A stretch of DNA of 64,000 bases from Isoetes taiwanensis (taxonomy: Eukaryota; Streptophyta; Lycopodiopsida; Isoetales; Isoetaceae). The position numbers and the translations under genes were made by a program. The DNA lies in NCBI GenBank assembly GCA_021234155.1, contig JAJEKV010000057.1:6045821-6109820 (forward strand), in the 5' to 3' direction. Below, one piece after another: positions 9,431 to 18,300 of this stretch (positions are counted from its first letter, which is position 1; each line of letters begins with the position of its first letter). The notes beneath the pieces are model-generated. The model saw nothing but the letters and a program-made list of their open reading frames with translations. It was not told where the DNA came from and made no database searches.

Positions 9431-11818
9431 GTGGAAGTGGAAGAGAAAGAAACAGGTTCCTCGAAATCGAAAAACAGGGAAATTCTCCGTAATCAAGAAA
9501 CCAAATTGCGTAAAAGAATCGGGGCGATAACCGAACTCGATGTAACGGAATGGTGGATGGATCGTTCGTGCACCTTTCACATTGATTTCGGAGGCACCCC
9601 ATCGAATAAAACCGAAATAATCCAACGATTAAAATAGAAGTACCAAATTTAACGGCCGAAAATGCGCGCACAGATTATCATAAAACTCCTTTATTACTAT
9701 ATATAGATATTAATGAACCAGATCAGGATTCCTTAGTGGCAGGTAAGAATATTAGCTTATAAATCTTGTCCTCACATTTTTTTGGTCAAGTAATATTGGG
9801 TTCTTTCAAGCAAGCAAGTGTAGTTGATGCCAAGAGTAACATAATAGTTGTAGAATCTGAAGCTTATGCAGTGAGTGAAAAGGTGGGAGAAGATAGAAAG
9901 GAAAAGAACAAAGCTAATGAAATCAGAGAGCAGAAAGCATCAGGTTGGTGTTTGTGATTGCAGGCTGTCAATTTCTGTAACTATTTCAATATTTGAAAGT
10001 TTTTAACTGTTATATTTATGCAAGGATCTTTCTCTGTAACCTCCTTCAAAAGTGCAAGTTCCTGAAACAGAAGTGTCATCGAGCTCTGTGCCTCCACCTC
10101 TCGTTAGGAATACAAAGTCAACAAAATTTCTCATTATTTTTTACTTCAACGATATTGATGGTAGGTTGTATGATAAGAATGAGCTCATGCTATCAGCTAA
10201 GGAACATGATGTTGTCTTCTGGTGGTTGAACAAGCAGAAGACTATCATTCGACAACAGGTACAAGTCGTACTACAATGAGAAAAATACAATCATTTGTCC
10301 AAACACCTTCGATTCAAGTACAGTTGATGGTCAAATGTTGAATACTACATTAAAGAATTGGCTGGCCGAGTTACTTAGGGGGAACAATCCTAGCTATGTT
10401 GAGAGTAATCCAATGTATAATGTGTACGGCATAGAGACGTCTCAGAAAGCTTTAAAGCTGTTGGATAGATACATGAAAAAAAAAAGTGGTCAAAACATGA
10501 TTATGTAATATTGAGTGCAATGAATAAAACTTTGTTGTTAAGTTTTGGCTTTTTGGTACGGTTGTCTTCAAGTTCTTGTGCTACGGATGCTATTTGCGAA
10601 TACATGTTTGCTTTTGGCATATAGATCCAAGAAGATGGCATCGAGCGGGTTGTCATCAATGGTAAAGCTTCCTTTGATGTACTTGATGGTAGCGAAAAAC
10701 TTGTTACCATTGGAACATCGTAAGCAAGCATTCTCCTGCAAAGTTGATTCTGGGTATAATGATCAGCTGATCGATCTTTACATAGGATAGGTCCTCAAGT
10801 GCTAATTGCTCTTCATTTGAGTCCATTGACTTATATATAATTGCAGGTGCATGAATCAATTTATGGAGGCACATGAGATATCCACTCTCTGTTACTTCTT
10901 CGATCCACTCTTCTACTCGCTTTTGAAAATGAAAGAAGTAACAAAATAGTGGGATTCGTATCGGATATAGATTTTTAAGTCTGTGAATACTTGTTCATTC
11001 CTGCATGTCTTGGCCACCACTGGACTATGTATCTCATTGCTGGTGTTGGGGCAAGATTTGAAATATGTGAGCCAGGCATCTACTGTTTTGGTAGCATGGG
11101 CCTCTTTGCAGGGATAGAGCCGGTGCAAAGGTTTGTAGTTGTGTCTTAATATTTGCCCAACAGATTATTTTTTGCATGCTTAAGGATGTTGGTTTACCTC
11201 TGCAAGTTTGTGAAGAATCTACAAAACCACCTAAAGGTTGACAACAAACTAAAAGTAAAGAAAATCTGTAGAAGGCCAATACGCATGAGATATCCACTCT
11301 CTGTTACTTCTTCGATCCACTCTTCTACTCGTTTTGAACAGAAGAAGTAACAAAATAGTGGGATTCGTATCGGATATAGATTTTTAAGTCTGTGAATACT
11401 TGTTCATTCCTGCATGTCTTGGTCACCACTGGACTATGTATCTCATTGCTGGTGTTGGGGCAAGATCTGAAATATGTGAGCCAGGCATCTACTGTTTTGG
11501 TAGCATGGGCCTCTTTGCAGGGATAGAGCCGGTGCAAAGGTTTGTAGTTGTGTCTTAATATTTGCCCAACAGATTATTTTTTGCATGCTTAAGGATGTTG
11601 GTTTACCTCTGCAAGTTTGTGAAGAATCTACAAAACCACCTAAAGGTTGACAACAAACTAAAAGTAAAGAAAATCTGTAGAAGGCCAATACGTGTGGATG
11701 GATACTCGTGCGGGCCAACGGTCTGTTGCTTTATAAGCAAGTTTTTGGAAGGACTACACAATGGAGTAGACATTATGGCAACCAGAATTCAGCACCCTAT
11801 TTATTACCTTTAGGTGCA
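9431..11818 (+). pseudogene. Ulp1-like (C48) cysteine protease gene, broken
   Basis: Plus-strand pieces suggest a multi-exon gene. An acidic/basic N-terminal frame at 9431-9637 is followed by an exon ending at GTGGCAG|GTAAGAAT near 9743. A frame at 10052-10279 (YFNDIDGRLYDKNELMLSAK) shifts to one ending at TAA near 10508. Next come CEYLFIPACLGHHWTMYLI (about 10980-11045) and, after an insertion, VDGYSCGPTVCCFISKFLEG (about 11693-11755). The HHW motif and the YSCGP motif match the catalytic His and Cys regions of Ulp1/SUMO-type proteases. The Asp normally following HW in this fold is not obvious (EICEPG). In plants such domains often travel with Mutator-like elements. The HW region is present twice because of the 411-bp tandem duplication, which breaks the frame. 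Confidence 0.5.
10874..11695. repeat. 411-bp tandem duplication
   Basis: The block starting ATGAGATATCCACTCTCTG at 10874 restarts at 11285 and runs to about 11695 with only a few base differences. The junction lies at GGCCAATACG. It duplicates the His-motif region of the Ulp1-like protease. Near identity points to a recent event. Confidence 0.95.
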
Positions 11819-12279
11819 GCCACTGTAAAATTTTCTCGAACTCTAACTGCATCAGCTAAAACATTGGGATTGGTAGAATAAAGAGGTCGATCGGACTTGC
11901 GGACATTGCACTATCCACAGGCCCTTGAAAAGATGTTGATCATCAGGAGATTTACGAGTACATGGTCAAAACATTTTGACTTGCAAGGAAGTACTGCAAC
12001 ACTTTTACATACAAAGCAAGATGCTTGCATTACTTTTACTGGTAATGCTTCTACCATGCTGCTTGAGTTGGTTGTCCCTATTCATTTAGGTTTTGTTATG
12101 TCAATTTCAACCAAATATCTTATTCATCAAGCATCCTCCTGATCTCCAAAAATCTAAAAAGCATGTAATTCACCTACTTTTTTGTTCGTTATCTCATGAT
12201 CTTTAAAAATCTAACAAGCATGTTCTTGACTTTCATTATTTATAAGCGTCTCTTTTAGCTAGAGATTGGTCAACATGTA
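11819..12279. other. No gene seen
   Basis: AT-rich sequence following the protease relic. A short plus-strand frame at 11897-12142 has no recognisable motif. I see no RNA gene or element end. Confidence 0.5.
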
Positions 12280-12493
12280 TTGCAGAACATTTACTTGATG
12301 GTAGGATATTGCCTAGCATCTACTTAATGTTGGAATGGCAAACAATTGCATTGAACTGTTTATATGATGAAAATGTTCAGTTGAAGAATCACAAAGCCAA
12401 GCGTGTAATCCTACATGGAATGCTGTGCAAGTATTTTAGCATATTGCCTGGCATCTAATTAATGTTATGGGACAGCTAATTATTGCTTCAACT
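12280..12493. repeat. Degenerate minisatellite, left part
   Basis: Repeated phrases GCATCTACTTAATGTT, CAAGTATTTTAGCATATTG and GTGTAATCCTACATGGAATG recur here and again, in several units, just beyond the right LTR (29284-29740). The LTR retrotransposon therefore inserted into the middle of a tandem array. Confidence 0.7.
12489..12493. other. Target-site duplication, left copy (CAACT)
   Basis: CAACT directly precedes the left LTR start TGTGACG at 12494 and is repeated exactly at 29284-29288 after the right LTR. A 5-bp duplication is standard for Ty3-type integrases. Confidence 0.95.
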
Positions 12494-14078
12494 TGTGACG
12501 TTCCAAGTATTTATACGGTATACGCATAAATATATTGACACGTCACCCAGTAAAGGTACGCCACCATGGGGTATGGTAACCTAGGGGGTTGACCTAAAAG
12601 GGATTAATTTAGCTATGCTAAATTAATTATTAAAGGAATTAATACCAAATGGGTTTAATTAAGTTAATTGATTACTTGGGAAGGTGCCACCTGGCAAATT
12701 CGATTGGCCAGCATGGGAATGCTAACTTGGGCCCAAGGTGGATCGCTATCCCATTTGACCCCAAAATCGAGCCAGGAGGAGGAGCAGCTGAGCGCCCAAG
12801 TACCTGAAACTGTTGCTGAACACCCCAGTGTTGAAGTTGTTGCTGAAACACCCAGGTTACTGAGAGATGGAGGCGCCTCATGACAATGGATCAAGTAGAA
12901 ACTCGGGTTAGTAGATAATCTAGTTGATATCTCTAAGGCTAGCATTTCAGCTAAGTTCTTTGAGTCTTCCCTGGTTGTTCTTACCTAGGATTAACCCTTC
13001 TTTGATTCTTAGGACTACATTTCAATTATGGATTATGTTTATTATGGATGGATGAATCTATGAAAGTATCTCTGTTAGACTTCCGTAAAGCAGGGATTAG
13101 AGGGGGGTAGAGACCTCTGTGCCATATGCTTTAGTATGCTCCTAGTAGCTCCTTTAATTCCCAGTAGTTGTGGCCTGTGCACAAGAGCCCACCGAGTCAT
13201 GGATGCTTTGGAATTGCTCTGTCAGATAAGGGACGCAGTGGTGAAGTGGGGGTGGGGTCTTGCACGAATATACAAGGCTCCTGGGACTCCTACAGTGGGC
13301 TAGACCTGATAGCCCGTCACGTAGAGGGCCGGGTATGGGTCTGACACTCCCTGGGTGCAGAGGTGTGACCCGTATGGGGCACCCTGTGCTTTGAGTAGAA
13401 TTAGGGGAGTAAGTCAGGTAAGGATGCGGGGGTCACTGATGCGGCACGTATTCTCAAGCTCACCCATGGAACCGCTGCGATCCTGGAAGGGGACGCCTCC
13501 CCGACCTGCCTCATCGGACATGTCTTCATGAAACCTGGAGTAGGCTCGAAGGGTGATACCTTGAGTCTACGTCTCCGGAAAGCTATAGTGATGCCATAGC
13601 ATGATTCGACTCATCTGCAAAGTGTGCACAGGAGGGGCGGATGGAGTGGACAACCCTAGCCATTGTTCTATGCCAGCCAACGCCATGCCAAGATTCGGTC
13701 TGCTGATCTCTTGAGACTTAGCCGTCAGTCGATCCTCACTGGAGTCTGAGCCGGGGTAGAACCATGGGTTTGGGGTGTTTTCTCAAGTATTGAATGTATC
13801 TTCTTTGTTATAATTAGTTGGATAGATGTGCCACCCTTCGTGGTGGTATTTATGATATGATTATGTTGTATGCTAACCTTGTATTCATGCTTCCGCGACA
13901 TAGGAGCCCCATTGAAGGCGTGGGCCGAATGACCCCTCTGTGTCCTTCACTCGAGCATCTTTCCATAGATGGCCCGAGTTAGACGGAGGGCCCTGCTCAT
14001 GGCGAGATGGTTGCCATGGGAGGGGAAAGTCCCCGTATGTATATGGCCGAGTGCCGTATATGTTCTGGGAGCATCACA
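12494..14078 (+). repeat. Left LTR
   Basis: This 1585-bp repeat is matched by 27757-29283. It starts TGTGACGTTCCAAG and ends GGGAGCATCACA. Compared with the right LTR it shows scattered substitutions, many C/T or G/A, and retains about 50 bp near 13371-13425 that the right copy lacks. A short frame at 12668-12883 appears in both LTRs but has no recognisable product. Confidence 0.95.
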
Positions 14079-14079
14079 G

Positions 14080-14092
14080 TGGTATCAGAGCC
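14080..14092 (+). other. Primer binding site (initiator tRNA-Met type)
   Basis: TGGTATCAGAGCC lies one base after the left LTR. It is the standard plant LTR-retrotransposon sequence complementary to the 3' end of tRNA-Met(i). Confidence 0.95.
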
Positions 14093-14279
14093 GTGATTTC
14101 GGTTGCTCGAAATCATAGCACTGACCAAACCCTAACTCGTTAGTTCGGTAGTTAGCTGGGAGATTAAATTAGTGGGACTGTTTAACTTTTTGATGTTTGG
14201 TTTTGTGCTAGGTTGATGTAATACATTGTAAGTCTTAAACGTTTAGGGCGACTGGAGGACCCAAGTTTGGGAGGACTAT

Positions 14280-16387
14280 AACTTTTTGTGGTATCTATGG
14301 ATGAGAACTCCATTATGAATGTTCAGAGAATCCTTGGAGAATTTGGTGAGGCTTCAGGATGTAAAATAAACCATGCCAAGTCAGCAATTCAAGCAAGGGA
14401 TCAAGGAAAGGGAGAGGTGATGGCTGTAACCATGGGATGTAAGTATAACTCTCCTAACACTAGCTCAAAAATCCTGGGAATCCCATTTGCAATCAGAAGC
14501 AATGCTTCAGATTTATGGGGAAGTATAATTGAAAAATTCTACAAAAAGGTTGACACTCTGAACTCTAAATATCTCTCTAAGAATGGAAGGGCAGTCATAG
14601 CTAATTTTATGATTTCTTCTTCTCATGTGTATCAATCTTCAGTTATTCTTGCTCCAAAAAAGATTGCTAACAAATTGCAGGGTATTATTGGTAGATTTAT
14701 TGCCTGTGGGCAAAACAGGAGATGCTGGCACCCGGTCTCAATGAAAGAATGCTGCAAATCTAAGAGTAATGGAGGACTGGGAACAATCAATATTGAGAAG
14801 CAGGGGATGGCCTTGGCTACCAAGTACTTTTATAGGGCCTGTTATAATTCCATCAAGCACCCTATTTCCATCCTGATTAGGCATTATATTGGAAAATGCC
14901 ATCCTTATGGGTGGAGATCTTTAAAGATGGAGCTTCCCCATTCTATCTTTTTTCCATTTACTGTCCCTACATCCACTCCAGGTATTATCAAGAAGTGGAT
15001 CAAGGCTTGGGATCAAATTAAGGGAATGTATACTTGGAAAGAAGGGCTTTCCATGGATCAAACCATCTTCTGGAATCCAGCTGTCCTGCTCAACAATCCT
15101 AACCTCTGCCTGGCCTGCCACTTTCCTGATCAAGCCAAGTTATGGAAGAGTAAGGGAATCATTTTTATAAGGGATCTTTTTGATGCTAATGGAATTATAC
15201 CTTTTGACAGATCCACTTTGGTTAATGAAGGAGTGCAGACCAGAACCCTCTATGATAATGTTCTTAATGCCATCATGAATAATTACTGGACTCATGAGGA
15301 TAACTCTTGGATAAATGAAGGAAAGGAAGGTTATGCTGTTAGAAGAGCATATAAGTATCTCATGAGGGGAGAAGGAGTTACTATTCATATAAAATGGGAT
15401 GTTCAGCCGGAAAGATGCATCAGGAATTTGAATTTCATGTGGAAAAGTCCCATTAACCCGAAGATTAAGTCATTCATCTGGCAACTTTGGCATAGAGCCT
15501 TGGCTACTAACTCGAAAAGATATAAATTATCTATGGCCAATTCTGATATCTGTGAAAGATGCCTTGGAGCAAAGGAGGATGAAAATCATCTTTTTAGAGG
15601 ATGCCTTTGGTCAGAGTGGATTTTAGAGCTTGCCTCGGAAATTCTGGGATATGATCTCATTCATCTAAGTGAGAAGGATTTTTTCATGCCAGAGAATCCC
15701 AAGGATTGGAGAATCTTTGTCCTCCTCTGGAGGATATGGAAGGGCAAGAATTCTTTCATCTTTAATGGTGAAATTGTTCCTCCCGAAGGAATAATCAAAC
15801 AGTTCCAATTTGATGTTAAGTGGATTCAAGAGATTAATGGATGACTTCATTATTGCAGGTACTCTATTTCTGCTGGTGCGCAAACTCAAGTGGAGGAAGA
15901 TGGACCTGAATGCGAACAACGAATGGATCAAGATATTTGGAGCAGCCAGTGTTCTGGAGCACATGGAGAGATGCCAGTGTGGATGCTGCTGTGATCAGAA
16001 CTACAATATAAGGAGAGAGCTAATTTGTCAAGCAAAGGACAGCAGGGGCCGGTTCAACATGGCCAAGGCAAAAGCATGCATGTGCATCTACTGCACATTC
16101 CACGAGAAGACGAAGGGGAAGGCAAGGAAAACCAGGAACTATCACCTGAGATCCTATCACTGAACAATCTATCTATTCTGATGACAGAAACTTTTTTCAG
16201 CGAGATATTTTTAATATTTAGTTTGTCCTAATATAAACAAGTTTTAGGATGATCCTTGTTTTCTAAAACTGGATGTTTATGGATCTCCTTTCTTTTTTAG
16301 GGTTCCTTCTCCCTTGAAAAAGAAGTTTTTGTAAACCCCTTTTTAATATATATAGTAGCCTTCAATTAAAAAAAAAACTTTTTGTGG
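14280..16387 (+). mobile_element. Nested 5'-truncated L1-type LINE with 12-bp target duplication
   Basis: AACTTTTTGTGG occurs at 14280-14291 and again at 16376-16387, and the second copy is preceded by a run of A (16367-16376). Between them lies the 3' part of a LINE on the plus strand: the last part of reverse transcriptase, a zinc-binding C-terminal region, a 3' untranslated region and a poly(A) tail. The endonuclease and the catalytic reverse transcriptase block are missing, as in target-primed insertions that stop early. The insertion splits the untranslated leader of the LTR retrotransposon, so it is younger than that element. Confidence 0.9.
14297..15844 (+). CDS. LINE ORF2 C-terminal part (end of reverse transcriptase plus zf-RVT domain)
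   Basis: An open frame of about 515 codons to TGA at 15842-15844. It begins inside the reverse transcriptase (FGEASGCKINHAKS, then SKILGIPFA, and GRAVIANFMISSSHVYQSS), which is typical of plant L1-type elements just after the catalytic core. The C-terminal region carries PKIKSFIWQLWHRALATNS and CERCLGAKEDENHLFRGC, the zf-RVT-like Cys/His cluster. The first ATG is fortuitous because the LINE is 5'-truncated and the frame enters from the target duplication. No internal stop is present, so the insertion is young. A second frame, 15810-16163, overlaps its end and is Cys/Lys-rich (CQCGCCCDQN); it may be a shifted continuation. No functional protein is expected without the catalytic YxDD block. Confidence 0.85.
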   Translation: MDENSIMNVQRILGEFGEASGCKINHAKSAIQARDQGKGEVMAVTMGCKYNSPNTSSKILGIPFAIRSNASDLWGSIIEKFYKKVDTLNSKYLSKNGRAVIANFMISSSHVYQSSVILAPKKIANKLQGIIGRFIACGQNRRCWHPVSMKECCKSKSNGGLGTINIEKQGMALATKYFYRACYNSIKHPISILIRHYIGKCHPYGWRSLKMELPHSIFFPFTVPTSTPGIIKKWIKAWDQIKGMYTWKEGLSMDQTIFWNPAVLLNNPNLCLACHFPDQAKLWKSKGIIFIRDLFDANGIIPFDRSTLVNEGVQTRTLYDNVLNAIMNNYWTHEDNSWINEGKEGYAVRRAYKYLMRGEGVTIHIKWDVQPERCIRNLNFMWKSPINPKIKSFIWQLWHRALATNSKRYKLSMANSDICERCLGAKEDENHLFRGCLWSEWILELASEILGYDLIHLSEKDFFMPENPKDWRIFVLLWRIWKGKNSFIFNGEIVPPEGIIKQFQFDVKWIQEING

Positions 16388-16849
16388 GTAGCTCAGATGA
16401 AGGCGAAAGTGGTTCCAGTGGATCGGGCATACCCCAAATACCCTAGGAGGGTCATCAGCAGGCGGAAGGGGTCAAGGAGGGGCCCCGAAAGTCAACTCGG
16501 GCGCCGCTTGCTTTTCATCGGCTTAAAATTGTGGTAGGAACGCATATAATGCCGTCGGCGCCCGACCGTATAATCACGCATATTTCCGCCGTATAAATAT
16601 TAAAAAAAAAAAATTAACAAGAAATTTTTTAAAAATTTAAAGGTTAGGCGGCCGTTACTTTTTTTACTCCTCCCCTGTTTTACAGCGCCTCCGCCCGCTA
16701 GGTCTGACGTCCGCCATAGCTACCGGACCCGACCCTGCCCTTTCACCTTGGTTTTTCTCTACCGCCTTCTCTACCCCTAGCGCCTCCCCTATCGTCTTCC
16801 TAATCGCAAGCGCCCACTTCCTGCCGCCCTAGACCCCCGCGCCATAGTT
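16388..16849 (+). other. Retrotransposon leader, second part
   Basis: Untranslated sequence between the LINE insertion and the first accessory ORF. It becomes C-rich just before the ATG at 16850 (CTACCGCC, CGCCCACTTCC), like a plant 5' untranslated region. No other feature seen. Confidence 0.5.
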
Positions 16850-18098
16850 ATGGCCACCACTAAGAGTACCATGGACCCCACTACCCTCACCATAGCCCAG
16901 ATTTATGCCTTAATCGCACAGCATATGGCTACTGACCCTGCCTTGATTGATATACTTCTGGATGAGTTGGTACTCAGATTTGCTGACGACGTTAGGATAC
17001 CCTATCCAATATATCATTACTCGGAGCAGTTTTTGGTTAGGTTGAATCTCCGACAGCTTCCTTATACCATGGCCGAGCAACCTGACTTGGTCATGATGTT
17101 GATTAAATTTTACCCTCCTGAATGTGAGGAACACTCTGAGGAGGAGGCCATAAGAACAGAGGCCGACCGTATCCGGAACTTGGCCAAGGAGGATGACCGC
17201 AGGGAGTTAGAACGAGCCGATACGGCGGCTCGAGGACGAGAGTATAGGTATTTAGGAGATGGAGTCACCGTCATTGATGGCAGGGCAATCGAGCTTCCCC
17301 CATTTGAGTGGCATGAAGCTTCCCAGAGCTTCATGTGGGGAGAGATTCTTGACATCAGTCTGGATTATTTGACGACGATCCAGATTGATATGACCTAGCG
17401 ACCCAACCGATACCACGCTGAACTCCTTCGCCGCATTGTTGAACGACGGTACGCTGAGGTTGAAGCCAACCTCCAGAGAGCTCGAGAGTTCCGGGAGGAA
17501 CAAGAAAGACTCCAACGGGAATGAGAGGAAAAGGCCCGACAGGAACAGCAGGACCAGCAGGATAATGGGGGACCAGAGACTGAGCAGGGGCCAAACCAGA
17601 CGGACAGGACGCCCATTAAACACCGGAGAAAAGCCGTAGCCCATAAGTCCGGCAGCCAGTACAAGGAGAAGTTGAAGGTTGTCGGAGCTATTGGGAAGAA
17701 CGCGAGTTCCAGCCGGAGGCAGGAGCGGGTGGATGCTTCCCGGCCCCATCCTGTCGTAGGGGGCAAGACGATACCACCGCACAGGGGCCCGACTCCCAAA
17801 CCTGCTCCACCAAAGAAGCCCCACCGGTTCAGACCCGGCACCGTGGCCTTACGGGAGATCCGTAAGTTCTAGAAGACCACAGAACTTCTGATACGGAAGC
17901 TGCCTTTTCAAAGTTTGGTACGGGAGATAGCCCAAGAATTCAAAACCGACCTCCGCTTCTAGACTTTTGCCATTCTAGCACTTCAAGAGGCTGCAGAAGC
18001 CTACTTGGTGGCACTTTTTGGTGATGCAAATCTTTGCAGTCACTATAATGCCAAAGGATTTGGCCCTGGCCCGCAGGATTCGGGGAGAACGTCCTTAG
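16850..18098 (+). pseudogene. Accessory ORF 1: unknown N-terminal region fused in frame to a histone H3 core
   Basis: From the ATG at 16850 one frame is intact for 182 codons (MATTKSTMDPTTLTIAQIYA onward) to TAG 17396-17398. The same frame continues past it through a charged, coiled-coil-like segment (RAREFREEQERLQRE), a basic/proline-rich linker (PTPKPAPPKKPHRF), and the H3 core. Further stops lie at 17522-17524 (TGA), 17870-17872 and 17960-17962 (TAG), and a small deletion near 18045-18060 shifts the last H3 helix into another frame ending at TAG 18096-18098. The N-terminal part is acidic with predicted helices and matches no family I know; it is not an ordinary gag. The three TAGs could be decayed CAG codons and the TGA a decayed CGA. 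The position between primer site and gag indicates that the retrotransposon expressed it. Confidence 0.85.
17813..18098 (+). other. Histone H3 core domain inside accessory ORF 1
   Basis: The frame reads KKPHRFRPGTVALREIRKF, then KTTELLIRKLPFQSLVREI and AQEFKTDLRF, then FAILALQEAAEAYLVALFGD and ANLCSHYNAK, and in a shifted frame LALARRIRGERP before the stop. This covers H3 from about K36 to the C-terminus: alphaN, alpha1, loop 1, alpha2, loop 2 and alpha3. About 17 bp are missing around the RVTIMP segment, which causes the frameshift. Loop 1 has canonical length, so this is not a CENH3. Phe at the position of residue 41 matches plant H3.1; Leu at 90 matches H3.3. The N-terminal tail with K4, K9 and K27 is absent, replaced by the retrotransposon-specific region. 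Two in-frame TAGs interrupt it. Confidence 0.93.
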
Positions 18099-18300
18099 TG
18101 GGTTTTGAGAATGTCAGCGTTGTAACTATTTTTGTTATATTAAATAGAAATCTACATTTTGTCCTTGTGTTATGTACGAAAATGCTGACGTCAGCATAAA
18201 TAAATCACTTAAAAAAAAAAAGGGGTTAAAAGGATCTCTAGGGTTTCATTTTCAATTGTCCATATCTGTTTATCTTCGTCCCTCCTCTCTTCCAGCGCCC

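Noticed and set aside
12668-12883. A 71-codon frame present in both LTRs (again at 27932-28144)
   Set aside because: LTRs are copies of each other, so conservation is not independent evidence. No motif, and the two versions differ at their starts by indels.
14288-14296. GTG at 14288 as the start of the LINE ORF
   Set aside because: It lies in the target-site duplication of a 5'-truncated insertion; the frame simply enters from the flank.
17813-18098. Reading the H3 domain as a centromeric H3 (CENH3)
   Set aside because: Loop 1 has canonical length (FKTDLRF then two residues before the helix) and core residues match canonical H3. CENH3 normally has a longer loop 1.
17813-18098. H3 as a host gene copy simply inserted into the retrotransposon
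   Set aside because: There is no target duplication, poly(A), promoter or H3 tail at its edges, and the frame is continuous with the upstream ORF. Fusion is the better reading, though one copy cannot prove it.
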